64,000 bases of DNA from Orbilia blumenaviensis. Its lineage: Eukaryota > Ascomycota > Orbiliomycetes > Orbiliales > Orbiliaceae. This document shows, piece after piece, positions 22,622-32,843 of the stretch (positions are counted from its first letter, which is position 1; each line of letters begins with the position of its first letter). Below the pieces are notes generated by a model. That model searched no databases and was not told the origin of the DNA. It saw only the letters and a program-made list of their open reading frames with translations. A program made the translations under genes and the position numbers. The stretch spans positions 806,001 to 870,000 of the forward strand of contig JAVHNS010000008.1 in assembly GCA_036872755.1 (NCBI GenBank), given 5' to 3'.

Positions 22622-23182
22622 TGCACCTTATTTTTCCTAACTATGCCCCCGGCGAAGCTGACTGCTCGCTAGGCGGGCAAAAAAAACGACGACCCTAAAA
22701 GGGGTGAGGAGGGGTGAGGGTGGTTTCGACGGGTAAGAGGTATTGTGTTGGCGGGTGTAGGCTCTAGCGTGGGTATAGACGGTGTGATATCGATGGGGGT
22801 TGTAGATGGGGTAGGATGGATGGACGGATGGATGCACTTGTGGTGGAATCGAGACAGGTAACGTTGTTGAATGAACTGTGTGGTTTCGCGAAGCTGAGTT
22901 GGGTTGGGTTTGGGAGCTTGCTGGGAGGGAGCTATGTGGATTGATTGATTAGATTAGATTAGATCTGACTTATATGTCTTGGCGGTAGCGGTGTAAAATC
23001 CAACACATATAACTCCATTCCGGTGTCGATGTTGAGACAACCTTTGATTCTGGATACTTAAGTCTACGTGGACTTATGGGGTAGTGGTTGTTATTTTTGA
23101 GCTACGAACTGCGCTTTTGGTGCAAGTTAATCCATCGTGCGCGCTGACTCGAGCTGGTCATCTAAGACTAAAGCTATCCAGA
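22622..23182. promoter_or_regulatory. Divergent promoter, APL2 / small membrane protein gene
   Basis: A 0.56 kb region between the APL2 start (minus) and the start of a tiny plus-strand gene. It holds short (TGGA)-like units near 22815-22832 and GATTAGATTAGATTAG near 22943-22962. Confidence 0.5.
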
Positions 23183-23508
23183 ATGGTATGTAATGTACCT
23201 AGATTCACAATATATCCTACTAACACACCAAACCCAGGCATCCCTCCCAAACCTTCGCCGCCTCTTCGCAAACGCAAGAACAGAAACCGAAGAAAGCTCA
23301 TACTCTAGATCCGCCGTAAGTACTCTCCTCATACCAAATCGCAACTAACACATAGAATACACCAACATGCTAACGAATATACATTCACATATCACAGTTC
23401 TGGAATCTAATCCTCTTCGTATCATCAATCGCAGTCTTTAGCGTCGCTGCGCAACGTATGTCTGGAAGGGTTACTGGTGGAGGGGTTGTTGGTGGTGGTG
23501 GGAGGTAG
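23183..23508 (+). CDS. Unrecognised 63-residue single-pass membrane protein
   Basis: This small gene was found by splice signals. Exons are 23183-23185 (the ATG alone), 23238-23315 and 23398-23508. Intron 1 starts GTATGT directly after the ATG and contains CTAAC before an AACCCAG acceptor. Intron 2 runs from GTAAGT through GCTAACG to ATCACAG. The product is 63 residues: a basic N-terminal region (ASLPNLRRLFANAR), a short Ser/Glu linker, one hydrophobic segment (FWNLILFVSSIAVFSVA) and a Gly-rich tail ending at TAG. The phases fit exactly. The layout resembles small tail-region proteins of mitochondrial or ER membranes, but I cannot name a family. It is divergent from APL2. Confidence 0.6.
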
Positions 23509-23971
23509 TTTCAATGATTTTATGATGGTTATCATGGGGGCTTATATTACAGATATTTGTATGTACATTTGCATTGGGAGGGAGGACTTATATGTATCGA
23601 CTCAGGGTTTTGTGAATCCGCGCGGGCGGGATCCGGGATATGAGCGCGCTGTTAAGCTGGATAGAACCCCCCAGTGATGGTTTCATGTAGGGCGGTGGGC
23701 GACATGGCAACGCCGGTCCTGCTCTCAGAAAACCGAGCTACTCGACGGCAGCTACAAAATACGATTTCTAACCGCGCGAACAACCCCCTTGCACTGACTT
23801 AGCCTTGCGCCTCGTGGGGACATGGTGTGCTGGAGTAGTAACAATATAGTCCTTCATGGGCTTCCTACGGCAGAATGACCCCACAGTACCCTTTTTATTA
23901 GTGGAGATCTTTTCTTGCCCATAAATCCCCAGCAGCTTCCTCGCCCTCTTATATCGACTTAGGCTTGCGCC
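23509..23971. other. Spacer with a 25-bp direct repeat
   Basis: This lies between the small plus-strand gene and the VPS51 stop codon, with the genes converging. The only structure seen is the first copy of a 25-bp repeat at 23796-23820, whose second copy covers the VPS51 stop. Confidence 0.6.
23796..23820. repeat. 25-bp direct repeat, copy 1
   Basis: Matches 23956-23980 at 23 of 25 positions. The shared core is CTTGCGCCTC, flanked by GACTTAG and TGGGGA. Copy starts are exactly 160 bp apart. Confidence 0.85.
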
Positions 23972-23980
23972 TCATGGGGA
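23956..23980. repeat. 25-bp direct repeat, copy 2, over VPS51 stop
   Basis: This second copy contains the VPS51 stop codon (TGA on the minus strand at 23974-23972). One of the two differences from copy 1 falls inside that stop triplet. Confidence 0.85.
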
Positions 23981-24994
23981 CCTTTCCCCCAACACCCCCT
24001 CCCCCCTCTCCAACAACCGCCCAACCTCTGCATCAACCCCCCTCCACCTCTTAACATAACCCTTCACAACCTCCCACTCCCTCACAGCCTCCTCCCTCTT
24101 CCCCGCCTTAACCATCTTCTCCATCCTATCCGGCGCTTCCAGGATATACCTCACAGCCTCCTGTTTCTTTCTCAGTCTTTCCCTCCTCATAGCTTCTGGG
24201 GTAGTAGACGGGTCGTGCGCGTGTACGTTTTCAACGAGGGAGGAGGATACGGATGCGATATGTGATATCGCCGGTAGAAGGGTTGTGGTTGCGGGGGAGA
24301 GCGGTTCCATATTTGATCTCATCTGTAACAATCCACCCCAATAAATTAATCAATCAAATCAATCAAACCCACCCACCAACCACCAAAAAAAAGAAGGAGC
24401 AGGAAGAAGGGGGAGGATCGCACATACACTCCGAATAGTATCAGTAGCAGCAATCAATTTACTATAATTATCATAAACCAAACTCTTCCTCTCCCCATCA
24501 AACCCTCTAATATCATTCACCAGCCCATTCTCAACCTTCAAAAGCGCCTTAACCCCCTGAGAACCCACAAGCCTATCCACACACCCCTTAGCATCAAACC
24601 CCGGCCCATCAAGCTCTGTAGATGGTAGTAGACTTGAATAGTTATCCCCAGGGATAACCGTCGTGTTAATGGTACTACTACTCCCCGCACCACTAATATC
24701 GCTTAACTCGTTAATCGAGGAGGAGGGCGTACCCCCGCCAGGGGGGTTGGGTGACTCCTCATCCCGACGTTTTAAACCATAGAATTCTCGAAGCGCGGAG
24801 CGGTTACGGCGTTGGGTTGCGCCGGGGTGTTGGCGGATCGAGTTGCCGGCTAATGGGGTGCTCGCGTGGGATGGAAGGGAGGCGAGGGAATGGAGTGAGT
24901 CGGAGGAGAGGCGGGAGTGTGCGACTGAGGAGTCGATGGAGGGGCGGGAGGAGGTTGGGGGGGAGTTTATGGAGATTGTGGGGGTTGAGGTCAT
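23972..24994 (-). CDS. VPS51: GARP complex subunit Vps51
   Basis: Exons 24994-24428 and 24322-23972 give 305 residues. Vps51 is a subunit of the Golgi-associated retrograde protein (GARP) tether, which captures endosome-derived vesicles at the trans-Golgi. Diagnostic blocks are LREFYGLKRRDEE, FDAKGCVDRLVGSQGVKALL, LVNDIRGFDGERKSLVYDNY and SKLIAATDTIRS, continued across the intron by MRSNMEPLSPATTTLLPAIS. The N-terminal 60 residues are Ser/Thr/Pro-rich. The C-terminal half is helical and charged, consistent with a coiled coil. The 105-nt intron has a GTATGT donor and a TTACAG acceptor. The stop lies inside a local 25-bp direct repeat. The gene follows the BCS1-like gene in the same orientation. 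Confidence 0.9.
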
Positions 24995-25568
24995 TGTTTT
25001 GGGGGGCGGTGGTGGTGGTAATGGAGGAAAGGAAGTTTGGGGAAGGTGGAACGTGTGGCTAGGTTTGGGTTTATATGGGGAGCTTAACTATGGAGCTGTA
25101 GCTTTGGACATTATACCTTGGCGGTTCTTGTTATTAGGTAAGTCTCAGCTATAGCTACCAAAACACCATAGCTACCTAGATTAGAAGGCATGACGTCTAC
25201 GCAAAATACTCAAAGGAATGAATAGATAAATGTATAACTAATATGATTTGATTCTCATAAAAACGCCATATGGACAAAGGCTAGCTAGCTAAACCACACC
25301 CCTCGCTGTGTCGAAAAACTAAGTACGTGCTGAGGTGAATGCTCCAAAATACATTGGACTAAAGTAGAAAACAAAATAAAAGGGATAATAAAGCTGGTCA
25401 TAAATAAAGCCCGAAACACCATGTATTTACACCATTTAAGATGCTGCAAAAAGGAATCCCAAGTGAAAAATAAAAATAAAAGTGTAATGCATAGGTAGGT
25501 GGTAGTAGGCCGCGGAAGGTGGTATCAGGGAAAGGTCAGGTATTGAGATCCAGTTCAAGGTAGATAGC
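24995..25568. other. Spacer VPS51 / BCS1-like gene
   Basis: A 0.57 kb region holding the VPS51 upstream region and the 3' flank of the BCS1-like gene, both on the minus strand. An internal echo of TTAGCTATGGAGC / AGCTATAGCTACC is visible near 25084-25175. No gene was seen. Confidence 0.6.
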
Positions 25569-27650
25569 TTACGAAGAGGGTTCAGTTGGTCGACTGGCAG
25601 GTCTGCTAGTCTCAACATCAGACCAATCTCCCTCCTCGCTCTTCTTGCTCTTGCTGTCGTCTCCCTCAACGGTTTCAGTCTTGATCTCTGGGATAGAAGC
25701 TTTGGCCTCGGAGGTAGTGGCATCGGCCGACTTCTCCTTATCTTCATCCTCTTTGGCGTCTTCACCTTCTTCCTTCTTGCCTTCATCGTCTTCTTCTTCA
25801 ATGATACCCTCAAGGAAGTCCCTGCTGGCTCTCTTCTTCTTCCTGCCGCCGAAATCGGAGCTCTCGTCATCGCTATCATCGTGGGACATGATCTTCATCT
25901 GCTTCCTCTGCTTCAACCATCTCTGACGGCGCTGGAGGAACTTGGTTCGCTTCCTCTTCTCCTTCTCCTCGGCCTTCTTGATATTGTCGAGTTGGACATC
26001 AAGCCATTCCTGAAGTTCGGCGATAGCGAGTCTGGGATCCCTCTTTCGTGGCAACAAGAAATTCTGAACTTCGGCGGGTGTGAAAGTACCTTCTGGAACC
26101 ATAGCAGCGAACTTCTTGGCGAGTTCTTCGATTTCCTGCTTGTGGGTGGCTTCGGCGGCGATTTCCTTTTCGGTCTTCTTCTTTTCGGCTTCAAGTGCGA
26201 GCGAGGAGACGTTCTGCTTCTTGCCAGAGTACAGTTGGATAAAGATTTGTTCCAAAACCTCGTGGTTGGCTCGGCCGAACTCGATTTCCATGTCAACTCG
26301 ACCGGGTCTGATGAGGGCGGTATCCAGTGATTCACGTCGATTGGTGGTCATAATAAGGACACGGCCTTCAGCGGAACCAACACCGTCGATGGCATTCAAG
26401 AGACCAGAGAGGGAGACATTGGATGGACGGCGGGTATTCTGTCCTCGGTTTATGACCTTGTCAACTTCTTCATCATCTTCGGAATCAATATCCTCATCGT
26501 TGTTCATTCCGTATCCGTAATCTCGGTCAACATTGGCTGAGTCCACGTCTTCCAACAAGACGATGGCGCGGGGAGGGAGAGACATGAAGAGCTCTTGGAC
26601 GTAGTTATCGTGGAGATTCTGAGAACCGAGAGAGAGAATGAAGAGCTTCAAATTGAAGGCACCGGCGATAGCAGTTGTCAGGGAGGTTTTACCAGTTCCG
26701 GGAAGACCGTAGAAAAGATAACCACGACGGTAGGGAAGACCTTGTTCCTGGTACCATGCCTTAGTCTTTGGGCTCAGGTATTCGGCGATATCGGTAAGGA
26801 GGCGGTTCTTGTCCTTGAAGGTCATGACAACGGAATCTAGAGAACGGATTGGACGGGTTTGGGAGGCGGACCAACGCATATCGTAGGTGTCACAGGTGTG
26901 TAGAACGGTTTTGTACTGCTGCTGCTTCATAAAAAGAACACGACAATGGGCGAGGAAGCGACGGAGGGCGAGTGGGTTTCGGCCAACAGTCCAGATATCA
27001 ACGGTCTCGTCATCAGCGCGGGCTCCCATTCCATTGTTGTTGTGGGTCGGGGTGTGCTCGATGGTTCGTTCGATGATGAAAAGGGTCTTCTCGAAGAAAA
27101 AGTAGTGCTTCTTTGCGGATGCTGGGATGAACTTGAGCTTTGGGCCATATTCGTCGGCTTGGACGAATTCGCTATCCGGGCGATTGATACCCTTGAATGT
27201 GGCACCGTCGTAGAACATGGCCTTGTGCTTGCGTGGAATGGTATCCTGCTGGGTGCTGACATGGAAAAGACGGGAATCGGTGGAGATCTCGTTCCTGGAG
27301 AGGTATTCCATAACATAATCAAAGGATTCATCGTTGGAGCGAATGTGTGCCTTGGACAGGAAATAAGCAGCGAAGAAGTTCATAGCTTGGTAAACCATGT
27401 TGAGAAAGAAGCTGTAGAGGCCGGTGAACGAGTTGAAGATGGTGAGAAGCATGCCAATGGTGATGAGCAATGAGGAATCGATTCCGTATTGGTCGAGCAG
27501 GCGCTTCACCATCTCAGCTCCCGGGATGGAAGCTAGAGCTTCATCATTTTGGACGGGTTGACCGCCCGCCCCGAGGGGCAGCTGGTTGTAAAGACCGGCG
27601 TTAAGGGCCATAGCAGCAGGATCTCCGGCGAGACCGCCCATGAATAGCAT
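25569..27650 (-). CDS. BCS1-like mitochondrial AAA ATPase paralogue
   Basis: An intronless frame of 693 residues. A hydrophobic segment lies at about 60-82, followed by a BCS1 N-terminal-type domain (about 85-290, with YLSPKTKAWYQEQGLPYRRG) and an AAA module. Walker A is GLPGTGKT (315-322), Walker B is IVLLEDVD (363-370), sensor 1 is TTNR (435-438), and the arginine cluster is ALIRPGRVD. Bcs1 of mitochondria translocates the Rieske protein into complex III. This protein is much longer than canonical Bcs1 (about 450 residues). It carries an acidic insert (NDEDIDSEDDEEVD) between Walker B and sensor 1, and a highly charged C-terminal tail of about 190 residues. It is therefore more likely one of the BCS1-like paralogues common in filamentous fungi than BCS1 itself. 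Substrate and location are unknown. Confidence 0.85.
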   Translation of the reverse strand: MLFMGGLAGDPAAMALNAGLYNQLPLGAGGQPVQNDEALASIPGAEMVKRLLDQYGIDSSLLITIGMLLTIFNSFTGLYSFFLNMVYQAMNFFAAYFLSKAHIRSNDESFDYVMEYLSRNEISTDSRLFHVSTQQDTIPRKHKAMFYDGATFKGINRPDSEFVQADEYGPKLKFIPASAKKHYFFFEKTLFIIERTIEHTPTHNNNGMGARADDETVDIWTVGRNPLALRRFLAHCRVLFMKQQQYKTVLHTCDTYDMRWSASQTRPIRSLDSVVMTFKDKNRLLTDIAEYLSPKTKAWYQEQGLPYRRGYLFYGLPGTGKTSLTTAIAGAFNLKLFILSLGSQNLHDNYVQELFMSLPPRAIVLLEDVDSANVDRDYGYGMNNDEDIDSEDDEEVDKVINRGQNTRRPSNVSLSGLLNAIDGVGSAEGRVLIMTTNRRESLDTALIRPGRVDMEIEFGRANHEVLEQIFIQLYSGKKQNVSSLALEAEKKKTEKEIAAEATHKQEIEELAKKFAAMVPEGTFTPAEVQNFLLPRKRDPRLAIAELQEWLDVQLDNIKKAEEKEKRKRTKFLQRRQRWLKQRKQMKIMSHDDSDDESSDFGGRKKKRASRDFLEGIIEEEDDEGKKEEGEDAKEDEDKEKSADATTSEAKASIPEIKTETVEGDDSKSKKSEEGDWSDVETSRPASRPTEPSS

Positions 27651-30087
27651 GGCGGGAGGAGGAGGAAGTTGTGATTTAGGAGGTTGGAATAGGATTGTGA
27701 TGCGATGCTAATGATGGAGCAAAGAATGGAATAGATAGGTAGGTAGGTAGGTAGATATATAGAAGTAAGATGTTGCCAAGAAGGGGTGTGTCTGAGTGTG
27801 GATATGTATGGAAGGTGGACGTGTGTTTTTTGAGGGTGTTGTGAGAGAGTAAATTTAGCTGCTTAGCGGTGCACCGTGCGATACGGAGATATATCCACGA
27901 GGTCGATAAGAAAAAAAGGGAACGGGAAGAATATCTGTAGATGGAAAGTACATCCAGTTAAATACTAATTTTTTTTTTTTTTTCAATTGGACGGAAAGGA
28001 TCCAAGCTTGTAGTGCTTGTGGTAGTCTTTCTTACTGTGAATCCTTGTTGCAAGGATGAGGGTGAGAGGATGAGCGAGAGAGTGAAGGTGGTGAGGGAGG
28101 ACAGGAACAGGGTATACGGAGTAGGCGAATGGTATCTGTAGAGTAAGGTGGAGGCTACACAAGACGACCTAGCTGGAGTTGAGCGGCGGTGATGATCGGA
28201 TTACTAATGTCCTTTGATTATAGAATATCGAATTCTTATAATGATAATAGAGAATGAATAGGAGAAAGAGAAAAAAAGATATCGACGAGAGGGGACGGAG
28301 AGGTTGTTAAATATACATACATCACAGACCTTAAGGCCTTCTTCTTCTTCTTCTTCCTCTCGTATCCGAGTTTGGTGATAGGTTTATAGCTGCGGCTTCA
28401 GGTTGCCCAGGCCCCGTTGTTTCAACTTGCCGCATCAACGGTGCAATGCCTCCACCAAACAATACATTAATGCACTATAATGCCAAAAATTTTCGAGTTT
28501 TCGTCCAACGTCAACATGGCAAACCTCACATATCCTCATGCAGGGCGGGAAAAGAAAAAAAAAAAAGACGAAAAAGAATTACTCGCGTACTCTCTTGACT
28601 CGATCAGGCATGGGTAGGTGGTGGCCATGCGTCCATAGTCGGCCTTCCAATGCACCTTTGAAAAGAGCAAGATACCTAGGTCACGACGACGAACTACTAA
28701 GCAGCATCGTCATGTCAAGACGGATCAGACTGATGGTGTGCCTTAATCGAGCCCAAAGCTCCACTCCAAAACTGCACCTTTCAACCCAGAAAGAAAAGTA
28801 CCCATCCCTGCCCGGAAAATCCAAAAGCCCAAAATCTGACCCGGCTACAACCCCCCCGTTCCAGTTCCAGGCCTCAGTTGTGACTCAAGGGGAGCTGAAA
28901 ATTCCAAGGAGGAGGGGGGTGGTGCAAGACGAGATGACGAGGGCAAAGACATTAATCTACAAAAATACTAACATCACGGAACCATGGTCCATGCAACTCT
29001 GAGTAACAACGGGAAATAATCAAAATTGGAGAAACACAAGAAATATTACATACGTACTATGATCGATCGTTCTTTTTCGCCGCGGTAGAATCAACAGGGG
29101 GTATTATATCAGAACGCCTGAACCTGTATTAATTGCAAGGGCCATCCTAACCTTCGTCCCACTTTTCTCTCACCCGGTGGTGCGGTGACTCTTCTTTTTT
29201 TTAGATTTTCAGCCTCGCAGCCGGCCCTTGTAAGCCAAAGCCACCTCTCGCTTCCTCAGTTTTAAAGCATGTCGCCAATGCAACAGCATGCAATATGCAA
29301 AAACTTAGGGGTTCGAAGCTTCGATCGAATGCCTAAGTGTTGTGTCGGTGCCAACATGGCACGGTACCTAACTTAAGCAGTCTATTATTGCGTTTTTGAA
29401 CTGATCTTGTGGACAGCGTCGATACAATTAATATCAGATACCTAGGTACCTATTCAGCTTGTTGATTAAGTTTGAAATACTACTGTGTTCAATTGTCGTC
29501 GGGCCGCGTGTACCGTCACCATCGCCCGTCGTGCATTGCTATTGTGATTAATATCTAAGTACTAAGCAGTTGTAATCGTCGTTTGTCACTGTCACTTGTC
29601 ACCCATTCCTGCAGCTAGCCATATTGCATTGGTGTTCTGTTTGAATTCTGTCAGACGTGAAGTCCAAGACCCCGAGCCTCGGATCTTACCGGGCTGTACG
29701 TTTCTCAATCAAAATCAATCTGGAAGGTGTTGTGTTGTGATAGACATCACCACGTGATCGGGTGTTTGTTGTCAACAACACGTCGCGGATGGTCAGACTC
29801 ATCTTGAGACCTTAACCGCGTTCATTACATTCCATTGACTTACTCAACCTCACACTCCACCTTGGCCTCGCCACCCCTCCCTGATCTGGATCTCTCGAGC
29901 TCTCTTGGTATCTCGATCGATTACCAATCGACTCATAACCTTATTTCACGTCTTCCCGTGGGCTCCCCTTTTTTTTCTTGGTACCCAATCTTCACTCGAC
30001 TCCCTAATATTGCATTTACCTGGCTTCAACAATACCTCAGTTCGCCTGCAGTCTGCCTACCTCAAAATATCAAACCTGTCGATCGCG
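27651..30087. promoter_or_regulatory. 2.4 kb divergent upstream region, BCS1-like / RAD54
   Basis: Divergent spacer holding both promoters. It contains a (TAGG)n run at 27736-27754, a T run near 27969-27983 and a (CTT)n run near 28339-28358. A basic reading frame at 28538-29002 has no domain or splice support. A frame contiguous with RAD54 extends upstream to an ATG at 29905, but it reads as leader-like sequence. No independent gene is supported. Confidence 0.5.
27736..27754. repeat. (TAGG)n microsatellite
   Basis: About four and a half TAGG units lie about 85 bp upstream of the BCS1-like start codon. Confidence 0.85.
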
Positions 30088-32843
30088 ATGAGCAAACCAC
30101 TCCCCGCTTTCCGTTCCCCGCTGACTCAACTCTCGGAAAACCGCCGTCCCTCAACCACCCAGCAGCCATCCGAAAAACTAGTCCGGATAAACGCCACTCC
30201 CTCTCAATCTCCAATCTTCAAACCATTCAAGTGTCCTGGCTCTGCAGCTCCGAAGCGAGAATCTGCCCTACCGCCCCGTAAGCGTCGGAAGGTTAACTAT
30301 GCCGGCGCTGATGGGAATACCGAAGACGGCGAGGTATCTTGGACCGCCCCTGGTGCTGTCCTTGCTCTGAGGGAAGCGAACAAGCTTCCTGTTTTCAAAG
30401 TGAAAGATGCGGAAACTACCTTTCGGTCCAAATTTGCTATTCCGTTTATCGATAAATCTCGTATCAACAATGATCGCCCCACCATCGCTTTGGGTATGCG
30501 GCGGGGTGCCAACTTTGTTCCGAAGGCGCTTCATGACCCCGCTGGTGAATTTGCAATTGTGCTTTACGACCCTACTATCGATGATAAGAAGGAAGAGGAG
30601 GAGAAGCCTGCGGAGGCCCCGACAGCACCGGAGCCTGGATCATCGGATAATTCTGCCAAAGTGCGACCGAATAAAAGTATAAACGAGATCTTGGGTATAA
30701 CAAAGCAAGATATCCGTGATATTCCTAAGGTCGCCGTGGTCATTGATCCGAAATTGGCGAAGGTGCTCAGACCGCATCAGATCGAGGGTGTCAAGGTACG
30801 AATTGCGACTCCAAGTCTCGATAGAATGAGTCTAACGGCAACTAGTTCCTGTACAGGGCAACGACAGGCCTCATCGATGATAAGGCATTTGGGTGCATTA
30901 TGGCCGATGAGATGGGTCTTGGTAAAACTGTGAGAAAAATATTCCTCTGTTGCGTTTTTGGTCGATTACGACTTTTTGGCTGACGTGGAAGGCAGCTACA
31001 ATGCATCACTCTTATGTGGACACTTCTTAAACAATCTCCGCATGCTGGGAGGCCTACGATCAGGAAGTGCGTCATTGCGTGTCCCTCGAGTTTGGTTCGC
31101 AATTGGGCCAACGAACTTGTAAAATGGCTTGGGGAGGGCACTATCCACCCTTTCGCTGTTGACGGTAAAGCTACAAAGGACGAGCTTATCAGCCAACTGA
31201 AGCAATGGGCTATTGCGTCTGGAAACCAGGTCGTTCGCCCGGTTCTTATCGTCTCATACGAAACTCTTCGTCTATATGCTAAGGAACTGGGGAACACCGA
31301 AATCGGCCTCTTATTGTGCGATGAGGGCCACAGGTTGAAGAACGGAGAAAGCTTGACCTTCACCGCATTGACTGAATTAAACGTCAAGCGCCGCGTCATC
31401 TTGTCGGGAACACCCATCCAAAACGACTTGACGGAATACTTCTCGCTACTCAACTTTGCGAACCCCGACTACCTTGGATCTCGCAATGAATTCCGCAAGG
31501 TGTACGAGATGCCAATTCTGCGGGGTCGTGATGCGAACAGCGACGAGAAGACCCGGCAGAAAGGCGATGAGCGCCTGAAGCAGCTCTTCGAAAAGGTTAA
31601 CAAATTCATTATCAGACGAACTAACGACATTCTCTCGAAATACTTACCAGTTAAATATGAACATGTCGTGTTCTGCGAGCTCGCACCTTTCCAGAAGGAT
31701 CTCTATAATCACTTTGTTACCAGTTCTGAAGTCAGAAAGCTGCTTCGTGGTGTTGGCTGCAAACCTCTTAAGGCTATCAATGTCCTGAAGAAGTTGTGTA
31801 ATCACCCGGATCTACTTGAGCTTCCGGACGACCTTCACGGGAGCGAGCAGTTCTTCCCAGATGACTTCGTTCCGAAGGCAGCGAGAGGGCGAGATGGACG
31901 ATATGTCAATGTCTGCTACTCCGGAAAGATGCTCGTTCTGGACAGGATGCTGGCAAGAATCCGCCAGGATACCAATGACAAGATAGTTTTGATCAGCAAT
32001 TATACACAGACTCTAGATGTGTTTGAGAAGCTGGCGCGCTCGAAAGGGTGAGTATCCCCGTCTAAGTAGCGGCTGTCTTCGTCCCCAAAACTAACAATGA
32101 TGGGCAGATATGGTTTCCTTCGGCTTGACGGAACGATGAATGTCAACAAGCGCCAAAAGCTGGTCGACAAGTTCAATAATCCGGATGGGGATGAATTCAT
32201 CTTCTTGTTGAGTAGCAAGGCTGGTGGGTGCGGTCTCAATCTTATTGGAGCCAATCGTCTGGTTCTGTTTGATCCGGACTGGAATCCTGCAGCTGATCAG
32301 CAGGCACTTGCTCGTGTGTGGCGTGATGGCCAAAAGAAGGATTGTAAGTTTCTTTTCTCTTTGATAAATTCTCGCGTTTTCTATTTTTGCCTGCAGCTTT
32401 TTTACGAGCTTTTTATTTTTTTGTTTCGGTATTCTAACATGCGGGGAACAAAAATAGGTTTTGTATACCGCTTCATCGCTACCGGAACAATCGAGGAGAA
32501 GATATTCCAACGCCAGTCCCACAAGCAATCCCTCTCTTCATGCGTAGTAGACGAAGCGCAGGATGTGGAACGACACTTTGGAAGCGAGGATCTCAGAAAG
32601 TTGTTTGAGTACAACACCGGTACTCGTAGTGATACACACGATACATTTAAGTGTAAGCGCTGTAAGCCGGATGGGAGGCAGTATGTTAAGGCGCCGGCGA
32701 TGTTATACGGTGATACTAGCACGTGGAATCATTTTCCTGGGGACGGGATGGGGAAGATTGAGGATTTGTTGTTGAGGCAGGAGGGGGGGTATGGTGGAGA
32801 GGAGAGGGTTGTTAGTGAGGTGTTTCAATATATTAGCCACTGA
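30088..32843 (+). CDS. RAD54: Rad54 DNA translocase (Swi2/Snf2)
   Basis: Exons 30088-30795, 30846-30929, 30996-32047, 32108-32343 and 32458-32843 encode 821 residues in consistent phase. Rad54 is the Snf2-family dsDNA translocase that stimulates Rad51 strand invasion and chromatin remodelling in homologous recombination. Visible elements are an N-terminal [14 protein letters not shown], a basic [10 protein letters not shown] patch, [16 protein letters not shown], motif I DEMGLGKT at 257-264 (exon 2/3 junction), DEGH at 373-376, [49 protein letters not shown], motif [14 protein letters not shown], and the tail ending VFQYISH. The ATG at 30088 was chosen over 29905 because the intervening 61 residues are hydrophobic and unlike the family. 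The last intron (114 nt) is a multiple of three without stops. Confidence 0.97.

Noticed and set aside
28538..29002. 154-codon basic frame between the BCS1-like gene and RAD54
   Set aside because: Starts in an A-run, with no domain, splice or neighbour support.
29905..30087. 61-residue N-terminal extension of RAD54
   Set aside because: Hydrophobic leader-like sequence unlike Rad54 N-termini; the ATG at 30088 gives the expected start.
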